Below the pieces are notes generated by a model. That model ran no database searches and was not told where the DNA came from. It saw nothing but the letters and a program-made list of their open reading frames with translations. 64,000 bases of DNA from a virus: IMG/VR virus record IMGVR_UViG_3300013113_000285, positions 1 through 64,000 of that record; one strand, written 5' to 3'. A program made the translations under genes and the position numbers. Positions 16,851 to 25,600 of this stretch are shown here, piece by piece (position 1 is the first letter of the stretch; the number at the start of each line of letters is the position of its first letter).

Positions 16851-18758
16851 TTATCCCTTTAATTGCTTATTATCTTTCTTCTCAAGTTCTTTCACAAGAG
16901 TCTTTACCTGCCATTCAGTAAGCTCTTGATTGACTTCCAGAAGCAATTTTTCTTCATTGTCAGTGTAAGTAGTTTCCTTACCCTCGTAAATGCCACGAGA
17001 AAGCGTCTTTAGGTCAGACATGCCAGGCATTGTGTTTCTTGGAGTAAAGGAGGCGGTTTCATCGGACCACTTTGATTTTGTAGAACGCTTTCTAGCGCCT
17101 TGTGGTCTAGAGTCAACCTTTTCTGGGTGATATACTTTGCCCTTTGCACCAGGAGTTAGATATCCATCACGCTTACCTGGTGCTGCCAAGAGTGCTGAAT
17201 CTGGCTCATCTCCGCCTTCATCTCCAATATCCCCTTCGAGGTCATCCCCTCCGAGGTCGTCGCCACCAAGGTCATCTCCACCAAAGTCGCCTCCTCCTCC
17301 GCCGCCTTCAGGTGGTGCTTCGCCTGCTGCTTCGATAGCTGCCATGAGCTTAGAGTCGTGAAACATTTCTCGTTCAATGCGAGTAACTTCTTCTTCCGTA
17401 AGACGGAAAATATTTCTATAAATCCAAGCTTTGGAGAAGTATCCCTCAGTCGCTGTATCTGCAACTTCAAACTTAGCTCGTAAGTGCTCCAACTCTTGCA
17501 TAGAAGCAATTTGAGAAGGATTGTTGAGCCTAAGCTTGAACTTAGTCAAGTCTTCGCCACGGTAGCCAAGAGTATAAAGATGGATAATTCCAACCTTCTC
17601 TAATTCTGCCACGACTGAACGCTGAAGTCTTTGAATAGTTCTTGCAAATCGAATATCTTTTTGTGCGAGAGTAGCCTTGTCTTCATCTGCCCCTTCGCCT
17701 CGTGAAAGGTAAGACTGAGGAACCTTGAGTGCCGAGAAGAGCTTGTCTCTCAAGTACTTTACGTCGTCGATGTCGCCAGTAAAAGCTCCGCCTGGCAGAG
17801 TTTCGATTCTTGTGTTCTCTCCTCCACGAACAGGAACAAAATAATCCTCGTCAATAGAGAGTGGGTTGTACCGTAAGTCGACTCTACCTGTAGTTGCGTC
17901 AACAATTTGATTCTTCTTCATCGTTGTGACAACTTTTTGCATATACTGTTCTACGTCTTGTGGTGAAATATTACCAACGTCGACATAGAATACTCTTCGC
18001 TCTGGTGAGCGAGTAATGCGATAAGACATCATAGCATCTTCAATGAGATGAAGCTGTCGCCAAATACGGCGAGCAGGCTCCAAGATAGAAGTTCCATAAG
18101 GAGCATACTTGTCATTTCCAAGAATACGGAAGTGAGCGACCTGCCAATTCTCAAATGTAAGTCCAGCAGAGTTCCACTGGTACTGAATGTAGTTAGGGTT
18201 AGTTGGGTCTTCACCCTCCATCCTCTCGACCTCTGCTGGTGGAAGAGGAATAAAAGACTTTACGCCAATCTTATCATCAATATCAACATAAAGAAAATAG
18301 TCTCCGTACTTACACATTGTACGACACCAGCCATAAAGATTGAAATCTACATTCAAGACGTTATAATAAAGCGCCTCCAAAGTTGACTTTATCTCCTGGT
18401 TAGGGCACTCGATGTTTAACATTCTATTGAGTTCGTTGTGATAGGTCATCTCATCTGCGTAAATATCCAATGAAGAAGCGATGATAGGCTCGAATTCCAT
18501 TTGGTCAAAGTCTACATAACGCTCATTACGAATGCGGTTAGACATAGCATCGCTTGTAATAACCTCGAATGGATTATACTGACTTTTCTGGAACTGCTTT
18601 CCAGAAGCAGAAGTAAAGCGAGTCGCATAGTTATCTAATGCCTTTCTCTTGAACTTTCTTCTGTTTTGCTGCCTTCTGTTTACGATAGGACCAGAGAAGA
18701 GCCTGGTTAGTCTTTTGAATAGAACTGAATCTTCGTTCTTTATGTTATTGTCTGCCAT
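16851..18758 (-). CDS. 20: Portal protein (T4 gp20-like)
   Basis: The 635-residue protein matches the gp20 group: FDQMEFEPIIASSLDIYADE near the N-terminus, then the core LIEDAMMSYRITRSPERRVF, YVDVGNISPQ, and KYLRDKLFSALKVPQSYLSR with the central wing and crown helices. The portal forms the dodecameric DNA channel at one vertex and nucleates head assembly. Residues about 480-520 are an unusual Gly/Asp-rich spacer (GGGGGGDFGGDDLGGDDLGG), absent from T4 gp20 (524 residues), followed by a basic region and an acidic C-terminal helix. The longer tail suggests an added scaffold- or terminase-contact domain. Confidence 0.94.
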   Translation of the reverse strand: MADNNIKNEDSVLFKRLTRLFSGPIVNRRQQNRRKFKRKALDNYATRFTSASGKQFQKSQYNPFEVITSDAMSNRIRNERYVDFDQMEFEPIIASSLDIYADEMTYHNELNRMLNIECPNQEIKSTLEALYYNVLNVDFNLYGWCRTMCKYGDYFLYVDIDDKIGVKSFIPLPPAEVERMEGEDPTNPNYIQYQWNSAGLTFENWQVAHFRILGNDKYAPYGTSILEPARRIWRQLHLIEDAMMSYRITRSPERRVFYVDVGNISPQDVEQYMQKVVTTMKKNQIVDATTGRVDLRYNPLSIDEDYFVPVRGGENTRIETLPGGAFTGDIDDVKYLRDKLFSALKVPQSYLSRGEGADEDKATLAQKDIRFARTIQRLQRSVVAELEKVGIIHLYTLGYRGEDLTKFKLRLNNPSQIASMQELEHLRAKFEVADTATEGYFSKAWIYRNIFRLTEEEVTRIEREMFHDSKLMAAIEAAGEAPPEGGGGGGDFGGDDLGGDDLGGDDLEGDIGDEGGDEPDSALLAAPGKRDGYLTPGAKGKVYHPEKVDSRPQGARKRSTKSKWSDETASFTPRNTMPGMSDLKTLSRGIYEGKETTYTDNEEKLLLEVNQELTEWQVKTLVKELEKKDNKQLKG

Positions 18759-18763
18759 CTATT

Positions 18764-20341
18764 TTACCCCTTAAAAAGACCAGGGAAGTTGGTCATTATT
18801 TCTTTCATTTGTCGAACACCGTCTGGTTTTCCATAGTTTACCATACCTGGTACTGCTGTGTTAAGTTTAGTTTTAGAAGTCGACATTGCGTTCAACAACG
18901 CCTTCTTGTATTCTGCGTCTCTCTGGTTAGAAACCAAAGCAGTATCTCTTACCCAACAAGCAATAGCCATAGACATCACAAGGTCATCATTATAACCTCG
19001 CATAGCCTCGGGTTTACCATTGTTCCAGACAAACGTCTTTAATTCATTATAAAGACGATTTGATGCGATAGTAATTAGGTCATTTCTTATAAATTCTTCT
19101 AACTTGGCAATAATAAGAGGACGAGTCTTCATCGAAGTGGTAAAACCCAATACCGCCCTACTGTTGGAACTTGCTGCCGATGAATCTACAAACTCGTGAG
19201 TTGACTTGACCGAATAGTAGAGATTTGGATAGCCCGTTTCCTCTAGCTTAGTAAGAACTGCATATCCAACATTATTGTTTTCCACTACAAGTAAACAACC
19301 GCCATAAGTCTTGCCAGCATCGGCAAGGAACATAGCATAAGTGTCTAAATCAACTTTGCCTTGGTATTCTGCTGCCTGTGTCATCTGAGTTACATTTATA
19401 ACCTGAAATGCTGAGTAGTCTTTGCCATCTCCTCGTGCAACGTCTGCTACGAGTAGGTAAGATTGCGTTGGGTCGAAGTCTTCCCAAATATAATAGTTTC
19501 TATCAAAGCCTGCTTTGTGGTTTGGGTCACAAATAGTTTTAGACATTTTTTCAATATCCTCGGTGTGAATAACTGTTTCACCCGACATATTGAAGTTACA
19601 CTCCAACTCTTGTGCGATTTGCCTGCGAGACATATTTCTAGTCTCTTTATCAAACCAAGCATCATCTCTATCTGGGTGGACGTCCCAAGGAAGGCAAGTT
19701 GGCTTGAAGTCGTTATTCTCTTCTTCTGCATCAACATAAGTTTGATGAAACCAGTTTCCGACGCCGTTTGGAGTTGAAAGGGCGATGCAGCGACCACCAG
19801 TAGATAGTGTAGGATAGAGACCAGTCCATAGCTCGTCAAGACCTTCGACGTGCGCTGCCTCGTCAATAACCAAAAGGGACAATGCCTCTGAACGACCAGC
19901 GTCTGATGAAGTGGATGTTGCTTTGATTTGTGAGCCGTTAGATAACTCAAATGAAGTTCTATTATCGACAGAGATGTTTGCGATACGCATCCAGTCAGGA
20001 ACATTCCTCATTATGTTCTTTACCTTCTTTACCAAGTTTGCTGCTGTGCCGAACTTTGTAGCCATAACAAGAACATTTTTATCTTTGTGAAAAAGCATCA
20101 TCCAAACAACATAGCCTGCTGTTACAGTTGAAATACCCAACTGACGTGCCTTTAGAATAACATTGAAGCGATGGTCGTTGAAGTCTCGCAATAAATCGTC
20201 CTGAAAGTCATAAGTCCTAAACGGAATAGACCCGTGCATTGGATGTGAAATCTTTGCATAGTTGTTTAGGAAATAAACTGGGTCTTTGCCGCATTGAACG
20301 ATTTCTGATAAAATCTTTTTCTTGGTGAGTTGGTAGGTCAT
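18764..20341 (-). CDS. 17: Terminase large subunit (T4 gp17-like)
   Basis: The 525-residue packaging motor has an N-terminal ATPase with a Walker A-like segment LKARQLGISTVTAGY (about 63-75), Walker B LLVIDEAAHV (about 156-165) and coupling motif CIALSTPNGVGN (about 186-197). The C-terminal RNase H-like nuclease has the metal-binding aspartate in LLVADVARGDGKDYSA (about 298-313) and the later acidic stretch GYNDDLVMSMAIA (about 450). It translocates concatemeric DNA into the prohead and cuts it. It lacks the roughly 80-residue N-terminal extension that T4 gp17 (610 residues) carries. Followed at once by the portal gene, as in many phages. Confidence 0.95.
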   Translation of the reverse strand: MTYQLTKKKILSEIVQCGKDPVYFLNNYAKISHPMHGSIPFRTYDFQDDLLRDFNDHRFNVILKARQLGISTVTAGYVVWMMLFHKDKNVLVMATKFGTAANLVKKVKNIMRNVPDWMRIANISVDNRTSFELSNGSQIKATSTSSDAGRSEALSLLVIDEAAHVEGLDELWTGLYPTLSTGGRCIALSTPNGVGNWFHQTYVDAEEENNDFKPTCLPWDVHPDRDDAWFDKETRNMSRRQIAQELECNFNMSGETVIHTEDIEKMSKTICDPNHKAGFDRNYYIWEDFDPTQSYLLVADVARGDGKDYSAFQVINVTQMTQAAEYQGKVDLDTYAMFLADAGKTYGGCLLVVENNNVGYAVLTKLEETGYPNLYYSVKSTHEFVDSSAASSNSRAVLGFTTSMKTRPLIIAKLEEFIRNDLITIASNRLYNELKTFVWNNGKPEAMRGYNDDLVMSMAIACWVRDTALVSNQRDAEYKKALLNAMSTSKTKLNTAVPGMVNYGKPDGVRQMKEIMTNFPGLFKG

Positions 20342-20358
20342 CTAAGACTCTGCTTTCT

Positions 20359-20730
20359 TTATGATGGCTCGCCTACGAAGCCTGCGTCGATGTTATCAAC
20401 GACTTTAAGCAACAACGATTTGAGTTGCTCGTTAGGGACGCCGCTGTCATGAAGCTCATTCATCAAATCTTCGATTTTAGTTTCACCGTATTCCAGAAGG
20501 GACTCAAGTCGATTTTCGTTCATCTCTTGGCTACCCAATTCTCTTATTTCTTGACCGATGATGAGAGCGATTTCTTCGCCTGATAACTCATAGTCACGCT
20601 CTGCCTTTTGAATAAGGTTCTTGATGTCGTTACGAAGATACTTTCGGAATACTTCTTCAATGTTCTCATTCCTGTAAAGCTGAACTTCTTCTTGAATGAT
20701 TTCTTTTAGTCTTGCTTTTGAAATCTTCAT
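20359..20730 (-). CDS. Small helical protein before the large terminase, possible small terminase
   Basis: The 123-residue product is mostly helical: KISKARLKEIIQEEVQLYRN, then acidic helices with leucine periodicity and an acidic end (VGEPS). The start overlaps the preceding stop (TAATG). T4-like phages encode small terminase gp16 directly before gp17; this gene has that position and a plausible size, and its N-terminus could be a helix-turn-helix, but no gp16 signature can be read. The same type of N-terminal sequence occurs in several unrelated phage proteins, so I treat the small-terminase idea as inference only. Confidence 0.72.
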   Translation of the reverse strand: MKISKARLKEIIQEEVQLYRNENIEEVFRKYLRNDIKNLIQKAERDYELSGEEIALIIGQEIRELGSQEMNENRLESLLEYGETKIEDLMNELHDSGVPNEQLKSLLLKVVDNIDAGFVGEPS

Positions 20731-21263
20731 TATCCGTCCTTCCTTTTGTCGTTAGGTGCTTTGCCCTTTCTTCCAAGCTCAAGCCATTTCTTGATTGCAT
20801 CGTCAACATTATCGACTGAAGGTTCGCCAACAGCAACAACTGCTTCACCGAAACCGCCAATCTTATAAGGTTTGGTTGCCTGGACCCAGCATCGGTGAGC
20901 ACCGACTGTCTGGACGATAGCATCTACATCAGCATCCGAAGAAAGAGTGAGTGCTGAACCAGTAACCTTTTTGTATTCTTTTTTGAGGAAAGAAGAGATG
21001 TCAGCCATCATCTGCTCTAAGTCAGATTCAAAACCCTTATCCTTTGCTTCCTTCATAGTGACTTCTGCGTGATACTTAATCATAAGTGTATCGCCAGCCA
21101 TCTGAACTTTGAAGCCATCCATTACTCGCTTATCAGTAATATCAACTTCTTCTTCTCGCTTCAAACCAATCTTTACTGGTTCTCCGTTTTCATCCATTGC
21201 GCCGTCATAGGCGTTAGCCATAACTTGCGAAATGCCTCTTACGATTTCTAATACATCAGCCAT
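20730..21263 (-). CDS. Conserved-type phage protein of the head/packaging region, unknown
   Basis: The product has 177 residues. The start ATG at 21263 follows AAGGAG, which lies inside the end of the zinc-finger gene. N-terminus MADVLEIVRGISQVMANAYD; the middle GFKVQMAGDTLMIKYHAEVT is a beta pair followed by helices (FESDLEQMMADISSFLKKEY). The C-terminus is Lys-rich. It has no enzyme motif, signal or membrane segment. It is joined to the following gene by a TAATG junction and precedes the terminase, so a minor virion or packaging-accessory role is likely. Confidence 0.75.
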   Translation of the reverse strand: MADVLEIVRGISQVMANAYDGAMDENGEPVKIGLKREEEVDITDKRVMDGFKVQMAGDTLMIKYHAEVTMKEAKDKGFESDLEQMMADISSFLKKEYKKVTGSALTLSSDADVDAIVQTVGAHRCWVQATKPYKIGGFGEAVVAVGEPSVDNVDDAIKKWLELGRKGKAPNDKRKDG

Positions 21264-21264
21264 T

Positions 21265-21657
21265 TTATTTCTCCTTGTTTGGACGCCAGCCAGTCTTCCA
21301 CCTGTCCTCACGACCTTCAACATAATCTACGTAGCAGTTGAAACAGCACTCGAACTTGCTCATGTATAAGTCGTCCTGCTTATTGAATGAATAAGTGGAA
21401 CAAACGGGGCAAGTCCTATTACTATCCTTCATAAGTAGTTTCTTAGTGATAAAAACACCTTCCGCTACTTCTACTTTATCTAACTTGCCTTCAGCCTCTC
21501 TTTGCTTTAGAGCCGCCAAACGAAGTTTTTCCAAGTGTTCTTCTTCTTGCTCGTCAGTCCAACCTTGGGCTGGAGACTTGACAGCCTCTTCTCCATACTT
21601 CTCTTTTATCTGCTTTTCTATCTTAGCAATTAAGTCCCAGTTTTTCTTTTCAGTCAT
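21265..21657 (-). CDS. Zinc-finger protein of unknown function
   Basis: The product has 130 residues. I chose the ATG inside the ATGA overlap with the previous gene; the longer frame would begin with cysteine- and tyrosine-rich residues that read the other gene out of phase. The N-terminal 75 residues are helical and charged. The C-terminal half has C83-x2-C86 (RTCPVCSTYS) and C105-x2-C108 (CCFNCYVDYVEGRED), a four-cysteine zinc site. The ending RWKTGWRPNKEK is basic. It stands between the lysis cassette and the terminase genes; DNA binding or an adaptor role in packaging or transcription is possible. Confidence 0.78.
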   Translation of the reverse strand: MTEKKNWDLIAKIEKQIKEKYGEEAVKSPAQGWTDEQEEEHLEKLRLAALKQREAEGKLDKVEVAEGVFITKKLLMKDSNRTCPVCSTYSFNKQDDLYMSKFECCFNCYVDYVEGREDRWKTGWRPNKEK

Positions 21658-22079
21658 TTGTTCACCGCATAAGTTATTCCAATAGTTGTAGCCACACCAA
21701 GCGCAAAAGAAGCAATAGCAACAATGGGTGTGAACCAAGAGTTGTTATGCTCTTCTATTACTTCTTCTAACTTGCTTATTCTTCTGTTTTTTACCTCGAC
21801 AAATTGTTTCAACCCTTCTACCTCAGCATTGAGAATCTTCTTGTCTTTTTGACATAGAAGGTCTATTTCTCCTTTTTCCAACTTGCACTTATTAGCGCAA
21901 AGCTCGACCTCTAAGCGGAGGTCTGCTTCTATCTTGGAAAGCGCACCTTGAGTTAGCAAAATGCCCGTGAAGGGTGCTTTCTCGCCCTTCTTGAGCCCTG
22001 TTATCTTTAGTTCTTGACTTATAGCATAGCTAGGTAGAAAAGTCAAGCATAAACTTATAAAAATGCTTAATAGTTTCAT
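21654..22079 (-). CDS. Exported, membrane-anchored lysis-cassette protein, unknown
   Basis: This is a 141-residue protein with a signal peptide (residues 1-20, KLLSIFISLCLTFLPSYA; no lipobox cysteine, so signal peptidase I), a periplasmic domain beginning KGEKAPFTGILLTQGALSKI, a coiled-coil stretch (about 80-112) and a C-terminal membrane segment (about 116-138, FTPIVAIASFALGVATTIGI). Cysteines at 61, 65 and 76 could form disulfides. The gene starts directly after the spanin stop. It could partner the i-spanin, or be a one-gene spanin variant, which normally is a lipoprotein; the missing lipobox argues against the latter. I have seen similar starts near phage lysis genes, without an assigned role. 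Confidence 0.7.
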   Translation of the reverse strand: MKLLSIFISLCLTFLPSYAISQELKITGLKKGEKAPFTGILLTQGALSKIEADLRLEVELCANKCKLEKGEIDLLCQKDKKILNAEVEGLKQFVEVKNRRISKLEEVIEEHNNSWFTPIVAIASFALGVATTIGITYAVNK

Positions 22080-22445
22080 TTACACCCTTTCAAGGTTGAA
22101 CCTTTTGGCGAAGTCATCAGCGATTTCTTCTATTGGTTTTTCTTCGTTCTTTTTTATGGTTTCCATAAGCTTGGCTCTATTCTCGAACTTTATTTCTTCT
22201 TCTTTCATTTTATGCTTTTCCTGAAGAAGTTGCAAGGACTTTTTATAGTCTTCGAGAATTTTCTTTTCTTTCTCTCTTCTTTCTTCGAGAAGTTTGAGTT
22301 GTGCCTCATAGTCTTCTCTCTGTGCCTTCATCATTTCCTTCAGGCTTGTCTTTCCTTGACTGCCTGCGAAATAACTAACAATAACTAAAAGAGCAGCGAA
22401 AGGAACAACCCAGTTTGTTTTTAGCCAAATCCAGAACTTCTGCAT
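22080..22445 (-). CDS. Inner-membrane spanin-like (Rz-like) protein
   Basis: The 121-residue protein has an N-terminal in-out membrane anchor at about 9-28 (WVVPFAALLVIVSYFAGSQG), preceded by basic residues, then a periplasmic coiled coil from about 34 to 105 made of Glu/Lys heptads (YEAQLKLLEERREKEKKILE). This is the architecture of the lambda Rz i-spanin, which links inner and outer membranes and fuses them at the end of lysis. Overlap with the candidate holin gene and adjacency to an exported protein support a lysis cassette. Family assignment rests on architecture, since spanins diverge quickly. Confidence 0.72.
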   Translation of the reverse strand: MQKFWIWLKTNWVVPFAALLVIVSYFAGSQGKTSLKEMMKAQREDYEAQLKLLEERREKEKKILEDYKKSLQLLQEKHKMKEEEIKFENRAKLMETIKKNEEKPIEEIADDFAKRFNLERV

Positions 22446-22639
22446 TATCCCTTCAAACTCTTTACTAAATCAACTGCTGCCTGTGAACCAATGTAAACCA
22501 TTGTAAGCTGCGTCCAGTCCGAAGAAGAAAGAACTCCGTATAATGCTAGTGTTGATGCTGCAATCCATGCAAGGAACTTACGAGAGATAAATCTCTCAAC
22601 GTATTTGTCTGCGAATGCTTTTACTTGCTCTGCCATCAT
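22445..22639 (-). CDS. Small membrane protein, holin candidate
   Basis: The product is 63 or 64 residues: there are two adjacent ATG codons, and the second (22636) has the better eight-base spacing from GGAGG. A short amphipathic helix (AEQVKAFADKYVERF) precedes a hydrophobic helix at about 21-37 (FLAWIAASTLALYGVL) and a weaker one near 45-60, ending in a basic tail (SLKG). Size, topology and position before two spanin-like genes fit a small holin, which would open the inner membrane at lysis, but there is no sequence proof. The ribosome binding site is locked in a hairpin, and a late-promoter-like element lies upstream. The stop overlaps the next start (TAATG). Confidence 0.7.
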   Translation of the reverse strand: MMAEQVKAFADKYVERFISRKFLAWIAASTLALYGVLSSSDWTQLTMVYIGSQAAVDLVKSLKG

Positions 22640-22644
22640 ATTAT

Positions 22645-22674
22645 CCTCCTAGAGGGGACATGCCCCTGTAGGAG
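22645..22674 (-). promoter_or_regulatory. Hairpin hiding the holin ribosome binding site
   Basis: The minus strand reads CTCCTA-C-AGGGG-CATGT-CCCCT-C-TAGGAG, two arms of eleven paired bases with one C/C mismatch and a five-base loop. The 3' arm contains most of the AGGAGG for the first lysis gene. Transcripts from upstream would fold and block translation; no U-tract follows, so it is not a terminator. Confidence 0.72.
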
Positions 22675-22683
22675 TAAATAGTT
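22675..22683 (-). promoter_or_regulatory. Late-promoter-like element AACTATTTA before the lysis cassette
   Basis: AACTATTTA ends one base before the RBS-hiding hairpin. If it acts as a -10 element, transcription would start about seven bases downstream, inside the 5' arm of that hairpin, leaving the ribosome binding site free. Confidence 0.5.
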
Positions 22684-25600
22684 TACTGATTCACAAAAGC
22701 GAACTTGTCTTTCTTCTCAATAGAAATCTGCAAGTCCACTGCGTCCTTGAGGGAGTCGAGGTGGGAAATAAGAATAACATTTTTGAAGTGAGATTTCACC
22801 AGTTCAAGAATTCTGATAAAACCTTCCATGTTTTCTTCGTCGAGTGCTGTGCCTGGTTCATCGAGAATGAAGACGTCTCCAATTGGAAGAGAAGACACAT
22901 TAATAAACGCAAGACGAATAGCCATGGAAGCAATGGTCTTTTCTGCACCAGAACCCATCTCCAAAGGGCGAGGCTCAAAGGATGGGTGCTTGATAAGAAC
23001 ATTCAGCCTTCTCTCATCGTTCTCCAAGAAAACTTCGAAGTTAACAACATTAGTAAGAATCTTCGCTATCTCGTCATTGATAATAGGAAGCTCTTTCTTG
23101 ATGATATCGAGCGAGACACCATTGGAGCCCATTGCTTTTCTGTAAAGGTCGTAAGCAGAGTACTCTTTCTGGAAAGTTGCGAGGTCAAGTTCCTGAACCT
23201 GCATCTCATTCAGTCTGCGTTCGTGATTTCCCTGAAGTTTGCTAAGCTTCTTTGTCTCTTCAGAGCACTTATCCAACTTTTTCTTTAGCTGTTGTTTGCT
23301 GTTTAGAAGTTCTCCTCGCTCTCTTGTAAGCTTTGCAAACTCAAGAATAGTTTTTTCATTCTCCTCAAAAACTCTAATCTCTTCTTGCGACTTATTTATG
23401 AGGTCTCGAATTCTAACAATAGTTGTCTTGTTCTGAGCTACCTGAAGTTCAAACTTATTTATCTCTTCCTGCTTTTCTCTTCTTCGCTCAACAAGCTGCT
23501 GATGTTGCTCTAAATATCTAGCAACTGTTTCAGGTTCTATCTCATTTACTTTTGTTTGCAAGCTGTCGAGTTCTTTTTTGAACTTCTTATCATCAGCAAG
23601 AATCTTTTTCTCACTGTCGATAGCAGAGTGAGCGTGTTTGATAAACTTACAATTTGGAAAACTATCCCCACAAGGAACCTGCTGGAGTAAAAGTTTGTTT
23701 TTGGAAATATCGCTCAACATAGATGTCGCTGACTGATTTTTCATCTCTACTTCATTAATAGTAAGCTGTAGCTGGCTTATCTCTGTCTCTTTTTCCTTCC
23801 AACTATTGTAGTCAAACTCTTTCATAAAGTTGTCTATCTTGCCAACAACGCCCTCGTTTAGGACAATAATTTCTTCCAAGGACTTATTATTTTCTTGAAG
23901 AGATTCTAACTCGCTTGTATGCTTTTCTACACTCTGCTTTTCCGACTCAACATCAATAACTCTCTGAACTGGTGCAGAGTCAAGCCTTGTTTCAATTCTG
24001 ATTATCTCGCTTGTGACCTCTTCTAGCTCGGATGTCATGCTTTCGCAAATCTTTTCTTGATTGCGAAGGTCCATCGATGCAGTCTCAATAAGAGCTTCCA
24101 ACTCCATCTTCAGTGCTTCGTAGCCGAGGTCGCCAGCAGAGTCTAAAAGATATTTTATCTTGCCGTCGAGGTCGCTAGACTCCTCTTTTGCAATCTTATC
24201 TTTTGCATCAAAGAGTTCAAGGTCAAGAAACTTCGCAAGAATCTCTTTTCTCTTTGTTGAACCCTCGGCAATAAAGGCAAGTGATTCCAACTGAGATGAT
24301 AGCGAGGTCATAAGGAAGTCTTCCACTGAACTAAAGAACTTTCTGATGTTTTCGTCAGTTTGAGCCCGAGTCTCTCCATTGAGAGGTAGTGCTTCTTCAG
24401 TTGCTAAGTCATAGACTGAGAACTCTACGTTGGTCTTTACTTCTTCTGTCTCTTCGCCCTTTAGACGCTTGATGTATTTATCAGCAGTTCTTTCAATGGT
24501 GTAGTGTCGGTTGTCTAACTCAATAACAACTTTACCCCAAGCAGAAGACCTATTCTGATTAACAATGTCGATAGACTTTCTATTTCGCTTGGTAGTTGTG
24601 TTAAACATAACCCAGAGCAAACTATCGATAATAGAAGACTTTCCTGAAAAGTTCTTTCCGAAGATTCCAATAATGCCTCCGAGGTTATCGAAGTCTATCT
24701 TATTACCCTCGCCGTAGTTAAAGAGGTTGTTCCACTCAAGAGTCTTGAGGCTCCAACTTACATTTCGATAGGAAGCTCGCTCCTGACTTTCAGCTTGTGC
24801 GTTGATTCTTCTGTTTATCTCCATGACTTCTTTCAAGACATTCTTATCTTCTTCTGTGTCTGAAAGATAGTCGTCCAAGTACTCCTTGATAAGTCTTTCC
24901 TGAACTGCGATGTCTCGAAGGTTGTACTTCTCAAAGTCTTCATCAAGATTGACCCGAGAGCGAGAACCAGTTGCTCTGTTTAGAAAAGTAACTGACTCTG
25001 GTTTGAACTTAGTCTTTGCAATATCGATTGCCTTACGAACTTTCTCAATAGGAAGAGTGTGGTTCGTAACAATGCGAAGACGAGCACCTACAGGTGGCTT
25101 GGCTGCTTTTGGAAGTCGTCCAGTCTTTGTAAGTTCAATGGTAATAAAAGGACGTGGGTTCTCTAAAACAAAGTGTCGAACGTCAAAAGTGTCTTTATCT
25201 TTGATGTCCCAGATAAGAAAACCTTTATCGTTTGTCTCTCCAAAGTTTTGCTGAACTGTCGAACCACAATAACGAACTCGACCTTCCGTGTCTAAGATTT
25301 GGTTCGTCTTGTGAATGTCTCCAAGGAAAGCGAAGTCGTGCCCTTCGAAGATACCAACGTCATCTTCACCGTGGTCCATTACCCATCCAATATCCGTTTC
25401 GACACCAGCAATAGCACCATGATAAAGAGCGATATTAATAGATTTTTCATTAGAAGGCTCCACCCAGTTGTCTCTGTCAAATACAGAGAGTACATTAAAG
25501 GTCAAACCCTTTTGAGGTGAAAACTCTCCAGAGTTCTTGAGATAGTGAATAGTGTCCTTGCCTAAAGCTCTTACCACTGGAGTGAGAGCATCTTGACGAC

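Noticed and set aside
21265-21738. Longer start for the zinc-finger gene at 21738
   Set aside because: The extra 27 residues read the C-terminal membrane segment of the preceding gene in another phase and have no ribosome site; the ATGA start at 21657 is better.
22645-22674. Hairpin before the lysis cassette as a terminator of the SbcDC transcript
   Set aside because: No run of T follows the stem (GATAATATG instead), and its 3' arm is the ribosome binding site.
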